This document shows positions 1-7,792 of a DNA stretch of 64,000 bases, piece by piece. The notes beneath the pieces were generated by a model. That model did not search any database. It was not told where the DNA came from and saw nothing but the letters and a program-made list of their open reading frames with translations. The position numbers and the translations under genes are program-made. The stretch lies in contig NZ_CP049256.1 of NCBI RefSeq assembly GCF_011046485.1, positions 1,550,001 to 1,614,000 of the forward strand, in the 5' to 3' direction. This DNA is from Microbacterium sp. 4R-513. GTDB lineage: Bacteria > Actinomycetota > Actinomycetes > Actinomycetales > Microbacteriaceae. How positions within the stretch are numbered: the first letter of the stretch is position 1; each line of letters opens with the position of its first letter.

Positions 1-1323
1 CTCACGCAGGTCGATCGTGTCGACGTCCGCGATCCCGAGCAGCTCGGTGACGTCGGGCGCGAGCGTCGACTGCGCGTCCACGGCGCTCGTGCGGGTCAGC
101 CGCAGGCTCGCGAGCGGCCGGGCGATCACCTCGAGGAGGGCGGTGGGCACGGGATCGGGACGGATGCCGGTCACGGCGTCCTCGCCGGCTCCGGGCGTCT
201 CGACCTTGGCCGTTCCGTCGTCGAGCGTGACGCGGGCCGACACGGCCGAGGGCTCCTTGAGACGGTCGTCGACGACGTGGACGACCGTGATGCCGAGGTC
301 GGCGAGGTCGAGCGCCGAGTCGAGTCTCGGCAGGGGGGAGGCGGCATCCGTCCCCTCGTCGATGAAGATCACGAGACGCGCGGGCTTCGTGCGCCGGCCG
401 CTGCGACGGGTCGCCGCAGCGGATGCGACGCGGTCGCGGAGCTCCTCCGAGAGGAGGGTCATGAGCTCGGGCAGGGTGGGGGCGACGCGCCGCGCGGCGA
501 CCTGCCCGTGCGGGACCGTCGACGCGGAGGCGTGGGGGAGGAGGTCGATCCCCTCCCACTCCGCGCGGGCCCACGTCGGGATGACGGCGGCGACGTGCAC
601 GTCGTCGGGGGAGTGCAGGGCACCGATCTGCGCCGCGATGGCGCGGCAGACGCCCACGGCCTCTTCCCGCCGACCGACGACCGAGACGTGACCGCCGCGT
701 TCGAGGTCGAGCACGGCCGGAAGGCCCTGCACGACGCCCGCGAGCTGCACCAGCCGGGCGGCGGCACCCTTCATGACCGGGTCGAAGGGCTGGACGGGGT
801 TCTGCTCGGGAGGCAGGCGCACCTCCACGGCGCGGAGGTCGCCCGTGCCGATCCGCACCCGCAGGAAGTCCGGGTCGCCGGGGCGGCGCTCCCAGCGCCG
901 GGCGGGATCGGCGCCGACCTCGACGAGCGTGCCGGGTGCGGGGTCGAGGGCCAGCGAGGCATCCCGGTGCGCCTCGGCGATCTCTCGGACCGTCGCGCGC
1001 TGCTCCTCGAGGTAGTCGAGGTAGCGCTCGCGCTGGATGCGGCGCTGCCGGACCGCGTTGCCGCGCGCCGTGAACGCCATGCCCAGACCGCCGACGAGCG
1101 CGACGACGAGGATGACGGCGCCCACGACGACCATGACGGGGTTGTTCCGCAGCAGCACGATCATCGTGATCGAGGAGAGGCTGCCGAGGATCGGCAGGAG
1201 CGACTGCACCGGGAAGGGGGTCGAGCTCTCGCCGATCGGCGGCGGCGATGCGAGGACGACCTCGGCCGGCTCGTCGAGGGGCTCCGTGACGCGGGCGGGG
1301 CGATGGACGACGCGGACCGTCAC
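1..1323 (-). CDS. eccC: Type VII secretion ATPase EccC, N-terminal part (runs off left edge)
   Basis: N-terminal 441 residues of the FtsK/SpoIIIE-type motor of an ESX secretion system, which powers export of WXG100-type substrates across the membrane. It begins VTVRVVHRPAR, the usual EccC opening, followed by a proline-rich linker and two close membrane segments (about residues 45-90) separated by the short LLRNNP turn typical of the family. The cytosolic region after the second segment starts the first ATPase module; the Walker motifs lie beyond the edge. The GTG start overlaps the stop of the upstream MinD-like gene by four bases (GTGA), showing translational coupling. The frame stays open to base 1, so the gene is cut by the window and not broken. 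Assignment rests on N-terminal similarity, membrane layout and position next to EccD. Confidence 0.88.
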   Translation of the reverse strand, partial: MTVRVVHRPARVTEPLDEPAEVVLASPPPIGESSTPFPVQSLLPILGSLSSITMIVLLRNNPVMVVVGAVILVVALVGGLGMAFTARGNAVRQRRIQRERYLDYLEEQRATVREIAEAHRDASLALDPAPGTLVEVGADPARRWERRPGDPDFLRVRIGTGDLRAVEVRLPPEQNPVQPFDPVMKGAAARLVQLAGVVQGLPAVLDLERGGHVSVVGRREEAVGVCRAIAAQIGALHSPDDVHVAAVIPTWARAEWEGIDLLPHASASTVPHGQVAARRVAPTLPELMTLLSEELRDRVASAAATRRSGRRTKPARLVIFIDEGTDAASPLPRLDSALDLADLGITVVHVVDDRLKEPSAVSARVTLDDGTAKVETPGAGEDAVTGIRPDPVPTALLEVIARPLASLRLTRTSAVDAQSTLAPDVTELLGIADVDTIDLRE

Positions 1324-2111
1324 GCGGCCACCGCCTTCCGCGCCGACAGCAGCGTCGCCGCGAGCTGCAGGACGGCGTCGCGGGCAGGCCCGGCGGGGCG
1401 GCCGCCTCCGCGCAGGCCGCGATCGAACGGGATGCCGACGACCGGCCATTCGTCGGAGGCCATCGTGCGCGCGACAGCGCCTCCCGCTCGCGAGTGGTCG
1501 ACGAGGGCGAGCACCGGCGTCGGCCGTTCCGGCAGCGCCGCGATGGCGGGTGCGACGGCCCGCGCGAGCTCGGCGGGCGAGCGCCGCCCGTCGCTGACGA
1601 GGCAGACGACGTCGCAGAGCGCCGAGCACGCGGCGAGGTCGACGAGCGGATGCCGCGTCCCGAAGTCCGTGATCGACACGTCGAAGAACCGCGTGATCGG
1701 CGCCGCCTCGGACAGCCACGCCGCGACGCCTCCATCGGGCAGAGGCGGGCGGAGTGCGTACCAGCCGATTCCGGTGGAGAGTCCCGTGAGCGCGTCCGCG
1801 GTCGTGCGCGCACCGGCACGCGCGTCGCTGGGCGCCGTCGCGGGGGCCCCGAGCCGCGCGCCGAGATCGCGCTCGCCGCCGGACACGTCGATCGCGAGGG
1901 CCGGGTCGGGGCGACGTGCCGCGATGACCCGCAGCACCTGCTCGGCGAGGGTCGTCGCACCGGCGCCCGGTTCGAGGGACACGAACCCGATGCGCCGGGA
2001 GGTCGAGCGGATGCCGCGGATCGAGGCATCCCAGTCCGTCAATCGCGCGCGGCGCGCGCCGGCGCTCCCGAAGAGAGCGGCCGGCATGTCGCGGATCGCG
2101 AGGGTGCTCAC
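1320..2111 (-). CDS. MinD/ParA-like protein of the type VII secretion operon, degenerate P-loop
   Basis: 263-residue protein starting at a GTG that overlaps the EccD stop (GTGA) and ending inside the EccC start. The fold looks like a deviant Walker ATPase of the MinD/ParA/SIMIBI class: a beta-strand then LEPGAGATTLA near residue 45, where the expected P-loop lysine (GKT) is replaced by alanine. A hydrophobic strand ending AIDVSGGERDLG and a later DVSITDFG follow. The loss of the lysine suggests weak or no ATP hydrolysis; it may be a regulatory or scaffold subunit. MinD-like proteins accompany several actinobacterial ESX loci, but their exact role is not settled. Its place between eccD and eccC supports a secretion-linked function. 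Confidence 0.7.
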   Translation of the reverse strand: MSTLAIRDMPAALFGSAGARRARLTDWDASIRGIRSTSRRIGFVSLEPGAGATTLAEQVLRVIAARRPDPALAIDVSGGERDLGARLGAPATAPSDARAGARTTADALTGLSTGIGWYALRPPLPDGGVAAWLSEAAPITRFFDVSITDFGTRHPLVDLAACSALCDVVCLVSDGRRSPAELARAVAPAIAALPERPTPVLALVDHSRAGGAVARTMASDEWPVVGIPFDRGLRGGGRPAGPARDAVLQLAATLLSARKAVAA

Positions 2112-3457
2112 GAGCCGCCGCCGAACATGCCGAGCAGCTCGGCGTAGACGCCGAGCGCGCCGAGAAGAAGCGGGAGGAGCGCGACGACGGTGAGCGTCTC
2201 GACGACGTTCCCGATGCCGCGGAGGCGTGCTCGGACGTGCGGCGCGGGCCGAGCGAGGACCGCGACGGCGATCATCGCCGCCGCGAGCACCGCGGCGGCG
2301 ACGCCGATCCAGGCGAGCGTGCCGGTGAGCTGGGTCAGGAGGGCGGTGGCCGCGATGGCGGCGACGGCCGCCCACAGCGACCCGACCTGCGCCCGAAGAG
2401 GGAAGGCGCGCGAGCGCAGGGCCGCGACGAGCGCGAACGCCAGCGCGAGGAGTCCGCTCCACAGCTCTGACGCGAGCACGAGCGTCACGCCGGTCACCGC
2501 GAGGACGGTGGACACGGCGACGACGCTCCACGTCAGCGCGGAGTAGGCGTCGTCGATCGAGGCGGAGGCCCGAGGCCGTTCGAGGCGCTCGCCGGCCGCG
2601 ACCCCCTGGTCGAGGCGCGTGAGGCCCGCGGCGGAGAGGGCGATCCAGGGCAGCGGACCGGTCGCGAAGGCGGCGATCGTTCCCGCGACGGCGGCAGATG
2701 CTGCCGCGCCGACGCCGAGGAGCAGGAGGACGAGCAGGATCGAGGCGAGGACGGCCCCGACCGCTCCGCCCGCCGCGGCCCCCGGGCGGCGCAGCGCCAC
2801 CCCGAGCCCGAGCAGGACGACGGTCGATCCCGCCGCAATCGCGACGGCCGCCCCGATGAGCGCGGCGGTCGCGAAGTCCGGCGCGACGCCGGAGGCGGCC
2901 GTGAGAGAGGCGATTCCGAGCGGGACGGTCAGGCCAGCGGCGGCCGCGCTCACGCACGCCGAGACCCCCGGGAGGCGCAGGAGGCCGAGCATCGTCGCGA
3001 TGGCGAGGAGGACGACGATCGTGACGAGGAGCACCCAGGCCGCCGTCACCGCGCCGCCGTAAGGGGCGAGGAGACCCGCTGCCGCCGCCGCGATCGTGAT
3101 GGCCACGCCTCCCGCGACGGCGCGGGCTCGATCGTCCCAGCGGTCGGGCCGCGTGTCGTGGACGTCGGCGGCGGCATCCGTCACGTCGATCACGACGGGG
3201 GGCGGAGGCGCCGCGTCGAGGCGCACGAGTCGGAGCAGGGCGCCGTCGCCGAGGTCGAGCTGCTGCGGGGAGCGGCCGATGTCGAGCTGCTCGCCGTCCG
3301 TCGCGACGAGGGTGAGCGGGCGGGCGACCGTGCCGCCCGTCTCGCCCAGGAGATCGAGGAGACGGGGTAGGACGGCCCCGAGGGGCTCGTCGCTCGAGAC
3401 GACGACCTCGGCGCGGCGGGTGCTGCCTGCGACGGTCAGCCGGGTGTAGGGGCTCAC
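2108..3457 (-). CDS. eccD: Type VII secretion membrane protein EccD
   Basis: 449-residue integral membrane subunit of the ESX translocon. The GTG start gives VSPYTRLTVAG, opening a ubiquitin-like YukD domain of about 80 residues that ends near LRLVRLDAAPP. It is followed after a linker by roughly eleven hydrophobic segments to the C terminus (LLGMFGGGS), the known EccD architecture and length. It overlaps the gene upstream (stop at 3454) and downstream (GTGA) by four bases, so the operon is tightly coupled. EccD lines the inner-membrane complex with EccB, EccC and EccE. No EccE or mycosin lies inside the window; they may lie beyond the left edge. Confidence 0.88.
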   Translation of the reverse strand: MSPYTRLTVAGSTRRAEVVVSSDEPLGAVLPRLLDLLGETGGTVARPLTLVATDGEQLDIGRSPQQLDLGDGALLRLVRLDAAPPPPVVIDVTDAAADVHDTRPDRWDDRARAVAGGVAITIAAAAAGLLAPYGGAVTAAWVLLVTIVVLLAIATMLGLLRLPGVSACVSAAAAGLTVPLGIASLTAASGVAPDFATAALIGAAVAIAAGSTVVLLGLGVALRRPGAAAGGAVGAVLASILLVLLLLGVGAAASAAVAGTIAAFATGPLPWIALSAAGLTRLDQGVAAGERLERPRASASIDDAYSALTWSVVAVSTVLAVTGVTLVLASELWSGLLALAFALVAALRSRAFPLRAQVGSLWAAVAAIAATALLTQLTGTLAWIGVAAAVLAAAMIAVAVLARPAPHVRARLRGIGNVVETLTVVALLPLLLGALGVYAELLGMFGGGS

Positions 3458-3738
3458 GATGCTTCCCAGGGGGTCGAGTCGAACGGAGGCGCCGAGACGG
3501 ACGTGCTCGTCGGCGACGGCGTGGCGGCCTGCTGATTCGCGAGCAGCTGCATGACGAACGAGATGCCGACGCACGCGGCGCACGCGACGGCCGCGAGGAT
3601 GAGCGAGCCCATGAGCCGCTTCGAGTGGTCGTTGACCGTGCGCCGCTCGTCGATGCGGCCGTAGAGCAGGGCGGAGCCCAGCCGCATGCGCTGGATCCTC
3701 GCCTGCTCGATGAGCACAGTGTCGCGCTGATCGGGCAT
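3454..3738 (-). CDS. Small single-pass membrane protein of the ESX operon, EccB N-terminus-like
   Basis: 94 residues: a charged N-terminal cytosolic stretch (IQRMRLGSALLYGRIDERR), one strong membrane helix at about residues 43-66, then a short Ser/Thr/Pro-rich outside tail. The arrangement and the arginine-rich start recall the N terminus of EccB, which anchors in the same way before a large periplasmic domain that is absent here. Its ATG shares one base with the preceding stop (TGATG) and its stop overlaps the EccD start. It could be a reduced EccB or an unrelated accessory subunit; the resemblance is by eye and not strong. Confidence 0.6.
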   Translation of the reverse strand: MPDQRDTVLIEQARIQRMRLGSALLYGRIDERRTVNDHSKRLMGSLILAAVACAACVGISFVMQLLANQQAATPSPTSTSVSAPPFDSTPWEAS

Positions 3739-4883
3739 CAGGCCGTCCCTTCGCCGGGGGTGGAGCGGTCGTACTCCGGACCGGGGCCCGGGAAGCCGGG
3801 CGCGGTCCCCGCACCGCCGGCGCGGAGCCGAGCCGCCACCTGCGGCGAGACGGACAGGAGAGCGCCGACCCGTGCGGGGTCGAGCGCGCCGAGCACCTCG
3901 GCGAGGCGCTGCCACCCGCCGCCCGCCGGCGAGCCCAGGCGCAGCAGCACCCCGGGCAGCCGCGGACTGCCGACCACGGCGGCTCCGAACTCGTCGGCCC
4001 AGCGCTTGGGCTCGATGCCCGCCGCCCGCACCCCCGGCGGGCCGACGAGGAGGGCGAGCGGCTCCGGCTGCATCGCGGCCGTCGACCGGCGTGCGAGGTC
4101 GGGCGAGCCGATGGCGGCGAAGGCGACGCCGAGCAGCGGCATCCCGATCCCCGCCGCCCTCGCGAGGAATTCGCGCGCGGCGAGACCGATGCCCTCCGCC
4201 CGCTCGTCCCCGGCGCCGGCGACATCGGCCCACACGCGAGTCGTCTCCTCGACCCCCTCTGCCGTCCGCGCGAGGTGCAGCGTCCCGACAAGGGGGTGGT
4301 CGCCGGAGGTGACGGCGGCCCAGCGGCTGTCGATCGGGATCCGGCGGCGCGTGCGCTCGGTCAGGTCGTCGCGATCCCAGGGGGCTACGAGCGGCTCGGT
4401 GGGGCCCCAGGCATCCGGCGATCGCCCGGCGAAGCGCTCCGACGCGGCTTCGAGCACACCGCCCAGGCGCACGGGCCTGCTCACGCGGTGCCGCGTCGAC
4501 ACCGTCGCGACGACCTGCAGGCGCGTCGCCACGGACGCCCGCACGAAGGCCGGATGCACGCCGTCGCGGGTGGGGTGCGCGGGGAGGTCGAGCACGGCCT
4601 GCGGCTCGGCCAGCGGAGCCCCCGTCCGGGCGTCGTAGCACCCGTCCTCCGCCGTGCGGATGACCCAGTGCCCCTGCACGGCCGAGAGGGCCTCGGAGAG
4701 CGGCTGCGTCATGCGCGAGTACTCGCCCGACACGACGAGGGGCCGATCGCCCGCCGTCGCGACGCGGTGCAGGAAGTCGCTCATGCCGACGGTCAGCGCC
4801 ACGACGTCGGCGCGTGTCTCGGTCGCCACCCAGCCGGGTCCGGCGCCGTCGACGAGGGGATGGTCGGTGGCGACGGCGCTCAT
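3738..4883 (-). CDS. DUF6177-like protein of the type VII secretion operon
   Basis: 381-residue soluble protein beginning MSAVATDHPLVDGAGPGWVA, followed by a conserved-looking block VVALTVGMSDFLHRV. No membrane helix or signal peptide is visible. The middle part has alternating hydrophobic and charged stretches with no catalytic motif I recognise. It resembles proteins labelled DUF6177 that occur in actinobacterial ESX loci; this family name is from memory and uncertain. Its start overlaps the stop of the RDD-FHA gene by four bases and its stop touches the start of the next gene, so it belongs to the same transcript. A cytosolic accessory or substrate-recognition role is inference. Confidence 0.6.
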   Translation of the reverse strand: MSAVATDHPLVDGAGPGWVATETRADVVALTVGMSDFLHRVATAGDRPLVVSGEYSRMTQPLSEALSAVQGHWVIRTAEDGCYDARTGAPLAEPQAVLDLPAHPTRDGVHPAFVRASVATRLQVVATVSTRHRVSRPVRLGGVLEAASERFAGRSPDAWGPTEPLVAPWDRDDLTERTRRRIPIDSRWAAVTSGDHPLVGTLHLARTAEGVEETTRVWADVAGAGDERAEGIGLAAREFLARAAGIGMPLLGVAFAAIGSPDLARRSTAAMQPEPLALLVGPPGVRAAGIEPKRWADEFGAAVVGSPRLPGVLLRLGSPAGGGWQRLAEVLGALDPARVGALLSVSPQVAARLRAGGAGTAPGFPGPGPEYDRSTPGEGTA

Positions 4884-5647
4884 GCGGGGACCCTGACGGT
4901 GACGATGCGGTCGCCGAGCTCGAGGATCGCCTCGGCGGCCAGAGGAGTGCGCTGGTGCGCGATGAGCGGCTGCGAAGCGCCGCCCGTCCGCACGAAGGTT
5001 CCGTTCGTCGAGGCGAGGTCGGTGACCCAGACGCGGCGCCCGTCCCACTCGAGCCGCGCGTGCGACTTGGACAGCGTGCGCGACAGGTCGGCCCAGCGGT
5101 AGACCTCGGCCGGGGCATCCACCGGCGCCGTCGGATTGCGCCCGAGCACGAGCGGCGCGTCGAGGGTGAACCGCTGGCCGGAGTCGAGCTCGACGACGGG
5201 CGTCAGAGTGCTGCGCGCGGGCGCCGCGACGGCCGGCTGCTGAACGGGGAACTCGAACGGCGACAAGGCGGGCGCGAAGGGGTCGCGACCGCGGTGGATG
5301 TCGTATGTGCCGAGTCGCCCCGCGACGAGCTTCGCGAGGACGGATGCCCCGGCCGCCGCGCCTGTCGCGCGCTCCACGGTGCGCGTACCGGCCGCGATGC
5401 GCCCGAGCGTCAGCCCGGACCGGCCGAGCGTCGCGACCGTGACGGCGACGAGCGCGAGCGTGAGGAGCACGACGACCCACCCGGCGCCCGTCGCCCCGAC
5501 CAGGAAGAGCAGGACGGCGATCGCGGCGATCGCCACGGGCACGAGCACGTCGACGGCGAGCGCGGCGACCCGCTGCCCGGCGCGCGCGGGCGCCGTGAGA
5601 ATCAGCGGATCGACCTTGGCCGGCGTCGTCTGGTCCAGTGTCGTCAT
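4880..5647 (-). CDS. RDD-like membrane and FHA-domain protein, first gene of the ESX operon
   Basis: 255 residues. Residues about 20-95 carry two membrane helices in an RDD-like arrangement (starts ARAGQRVAALAVDVLVPVAI). After a linker rich in Ala/Pro comes an FHA domain (about 160-250) with the signature residues LGRN, SKSHARL and STNGTFV, which bind phosphothreonine peptides. This links the secretion complex to Ser/Thr kinase signalling, as for other FHA proteins in ESX loci. It is the first gene of the minus-strand operon; the upstream 230 bases are shared with the divergent drrAB promoter. The ATG at 5647 is the first in-frame start after the repeats. Confidence 0.82.
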   Translation of the reverse strand: MTTLDQTTPAKVDPLILTAPARAGQRVAALAVDVLVPVAIAAIAVLLFLVGATGAGWVVVLLTLALVAVTVATLGRSGLTLGRIAAGTRTVERATGAAAGASVLAKLVAGRLGTYDIHRGRDPFAPALSPFEFPVQQPAVAAPARSTLTPVVELDSGQRFTLDAPLVLGRNPTAPVDAPAEVYRWADLSRTLSKSHARLEWDGRRVWVTDLASTNGTFVRTGGASQPLIAHQRTPLAAEAILELGDRIVTVRVPA

Positions 5648-5710
5648 CGCAAGGTGCTTCCCCCGAGGGAACCCCACCACTCTAGACGGATGCCTCACCC
5701 CGCCCGCCGT

Positions 5711-5771
5711 CGCCGCCCTGGCGCGCGACGCATCGGCGATGCGCCGCCCTGGCGTGCGACGCATCGGCGAT
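5711..5771. repeat. Tandem duplication, two 30-bp copies with 31-bp period
   Basis: Two adjacent copies (5711-5740 and 5742-5771) match at 29 of 30 positions, starting CGCCGCCCTGG and ending CGCATCGGCGAT. They lie in the divergent intergenic region between the ESX operon and drrA, just before the TGACAGCG repeat array. This is a recent-looking local duplication; function unknown. Confidence 0.85.
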
Positions 5772-5831
5772 GACAGCGGAGCGACAGCGACATGACAGCG
5801 GCGCCGCCGCCCTGACAGCGGCGTGACAGCG
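5771..5831 (+). promoter_or_regulatory. Direct-repeat array TGACAGCG, probable OmpR/SARP-type operator upstream of drrAB
   Basis: Four TGACAGCG copies and one CGACAGCG copy start at 5771, 5782, 5793, 5813 and 5824, giving spacings of 11, 11, 20 and 11 bases. Repeats spaced 11 or about 22 bp on one helix face are the known binding pattern of SARP/OmpR-type winged-helix activators. The last copy ends nine bases before a weak -10-like CACTCT (5841-5846). The following gene is a DrrAB exporter, and an AfsR/BTAD-family regulator gene lies just beyond it, a plausible binder. That pairing is inference. Confidence 0.55.
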
Positions 5832-5876
5832 CCCGCGGCGCACTCTGGGGAAGGCCATTCAGAGAAAGGCAATCCC

Positions 5877-6872
5877 ATGACTTCCACCTCCACCCCCGCG
5901 GTGCGTGCCGAGGGCCTCGTCAAGGTCTTCGGCGACAACCGCGCCGTCGACGGCGTCGACCTGCAGGTCGAAGCGGGCACCGTCTACGGCGTCCTCGGCC
6001 CGAACGGCGCGGGCAAGACCACGACCATCCGGATGCTCGCGACGCTCCTCCGCCCAGACGGCGGCCGCGCCGAGATCTTCGGCCACGACGTCGAGCGCGA
6101 GGCGCAGGTCGTCCGCCAGCTCGTCGGCGTGACGGGGCAGTACGCCTCCGTCGACGAGACCCTGTCGGCGACCGAGAACCTCGTGCTCTTTGGACGCCTG
6201 CTGGGCCTCAGCCGCCCCGACGCCCGTCGCAAGGCGGCATCCCTCCTCGAGGAGTTCGGCTTGACGGATGCCGCGAAACGGCCCCTCAAGAACTTCTCGG
6301 GCGGCATGCGCCGGCGCCTCGACCTCGCGGCATCCCTCATCGCACGTCCGCCGCTCATCTTCCTCGACGAGCCCACCACGGGCCTCGACCCGCGCACGCG
6401 CGCCCAGATGTGGGACACGATCCGCACCCTCGTCGCCGACGGCTCGACCGTGCTCCTGACGACCCAGTACCTCGACGAGGCCGATCAGCTCGCCGACCGC
6501 ATCGCCGTCATCGACACGGGCAAGGTCGTCGCCGAGGGCACGTCGGACGAGCTCAAGGCCTCGGTGGGCACGTCGAGCCTGCAGCTGCGCCCCGCCGACG
6601 CCGCCGACCTGGACGACGTGCGCGCGGCCGTCGAGCGCATCCTCCGCGTGCCCGTCACGGCCTCGCCCGAGGCCACGCGCCTCACGGCGCCGATGCAGAA
6701 CCCCGACCTCGTGACCGATCTGCTCGTCACGCTCCGCGAGGCGGGCATCCAGCTCGCCGAGCTCAGCGTGCAGAAGCCGACGCTCGACGAGGTCTTCCTC
6801 ACCCTCACGGGTCACGGCGTCGACAGCGCCGACACCCGCGCAGAAGCCGAGCTCGAAGGGAGCCTCGCATGA
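5877..6872 (+). CDS. drrA: DrrA-type ABC transporter ATPase
   Basis: 331-residue nucleotide-binding subunit of a daunorubicin-resistance-type (DrrAB) ABC-2 exporter. Walker A is GPNGAGKTT (about residues 41-49), the signature is FSGGMRRRLDLA and Walker B is LIFLDEPTTGLDP, all intact. The C-terminal 90 residues (DELKASVG…TLDEVFLTLTGH) form the accessory domain typical of DrrA. The ATG at 5877 follows GAAAGG at a suitable distance. The stop overlaps the permease start (ATGA). Substrates of this family include antibiotics and lipids; the substrate here is unknown. Regulation through the upstream TGACAGCG array is likely. Confidence 0.9.
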   Translation: MTSTSTPAVRAEGLVKVFGDNRAVDGVDLQVEAGTVYGVLGPNGAGKTTTIRMLATLLRPDGGRAEIFGHDVEREAQVVRQLVGVTGQYASVDETLSATENLVLFGRLLGLSRPDARRKAASLLEEFGLTDAAKRPLKNFSGGMRRRLDLAASLIARPPLIFLDEPTTGLDPRTRAQMWDTIRTLVADGSTVLLTTQYLDEADQLADRIAVIDTGKVVAEGTSDELKASVGTSSLQLRPADAADLDDVRAAVERILRVPVTASPEATRLTAPMQNPDLVTDLLVTLREAGIQLAELSVQKPTLDEVFLTLTGHGVDSADTRAEAELEGSLA

Positions 6873-7678
6873 CCACTGCAGTCCTCACCCCCGCGGCGCC
6901 GCTGCGCAACCACGTCAGCATCGGCCAGTCCATCCGCAATTCGCTCACGATGGCCGGTCGCGGGCTCATCAAGATCCGTCGCACGCCGGAGCAGCTCATC
7001 GATGTGACGGTGCAGCCGATCATCTTCACGGTGATGTTCGCCTACATCTTCGGCGGCGCCATCGCGGGGAGCGTCGAGACCTACCTGCCGTTCCTGCTCC
7101 CCGGCATCCTCGTGCAGACCGTCATCACGACCTCCGTCGTCACGGGCGTGCAGCTGCGCGAAGACATGGAGAAGGGCGTCTTCGACCGGTTCCGGTCGCT
7201 GCCGATCGCCCGGGTCGCGCCTCTCGCCGGTGCGCTCCTCGCGGACACCCTCCGCTACGCCATCGCGACGACGCTGACCTTCGCGACGGGCTTCGTCATG
7301 GGCTACCGGCCCGAGGCCGGGTTCACGGGCGTCCTGCTCGCGGGCCTGCTCGTGATCGGAGCGTCGTGGGCGCTGAGCTGGATCTTCGCGTTCTTCGGCG
7401 TCATCGCGCGGACCGCGGCATCCGTCCAGGGCATCTCGTTCCTCATCCTGTTCCCGCTGACGTTCCTCTCGAACGCCTACGTGCCGATCGACACGCTGCC
7501 GCCGGCACTCGCGTGGTTCGCGTCGATCAATCCGGTCTCGCACCTCGTGTCGGCCGCTCGCGCCCTGACGATGGGGACGGATGCCGGAGCCGACGTCGTC
7601 GCGACGATCATCGGTGCCGCGGTCATCGTCGCGGTGTTCGCGCCGCTCACCGTACGGGCGTACATGCGCCGGGCCTGA
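6869..7678 (+). CDS. drrB: DrrB-type ABC-2 transporter permease
   Basis: 269-residue membrane subunit that pairs with the ATPase just upstream. It has the ABC-2 membrane domain with six predicted helices and the conserved cytosolic loop EDMEKGVFDRFRSLPIARVAPLAG before the third helix, plus the late motif FLSNAYVPIDTLPPALAWFASINPVSHLV that is characteristic of DrrB proteins. The start overlaps the ATPase stop by four bases, so subunits are made in balance. A long inverted repeat lies directly downstream, between this gene and the convergent regulator gene. Confidence 0.9.
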   Translation: MTTAVLTPAAPLRNHVSIGQSIRNSLTMAGRGLIKIRRTPEQLIDVTVQPIIFTVMFAYIFGGAIAGSVETYLPFLLPGILVQTVITTSVVTGVQLREDMEKGVFDRFRSLPIARVAPLAGALLADTLRYAIATTLTFATGFVMGYRPEAGFTGVLLAGLLVIGASWALSWIFAFFGVIARTAASVQGISFLILFPLTFLSNAYVPIDTLPPALAWFASINPVSHLVSAARALTMGTDAGADVVATIIGAAVIVAVFAPLTVRAYMRRA

Positions 7679-7693
7679 CCCCGCAGCCCCTCG

Positions 7694-7746
7694 AGATCGC
7701 ACGAACTGCGGCCGCGGCCCACGCCGAGCCGCAGTTCGTGCGATCT
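7694..7746. repeat. Long perfect inverted repeat, 18-bp arms
   Basis: AGATCGCACGAACTGCGG at 7694-7711 is repeated in exact reverse complement at 7729-7746, with a 17-base loop. It sits between convergent genes (drrB and the AfsR-like gene), so it could end transcription both ways, although no T run follows. Similar long, sequence-unrelated hairpins occur at 32.9, 37.1 and 56.7 kb. A 12-base piece of the arm (TTCGTGCGATCT) recurs at 58122. Confidence 0.85.
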
Positions 7747-7792
7747 GGGCGCTCCCCGTTTCGGGCGCGCTCGGTGACGGGCGCGCTCTCCG

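Noticed and set aside
2..2029. A 675-codon minus-strand frame over the EccC region
   Set aside because: It is out of frame with EccC and has no motifs; the true EccC frame runs off the edge without a stop.
7694..7746. The 18-bp inverted repeat as an insertion-sequence end
   Set aside because: No transposase gene and no target duplication nearby; it is a self-contained hairpin.
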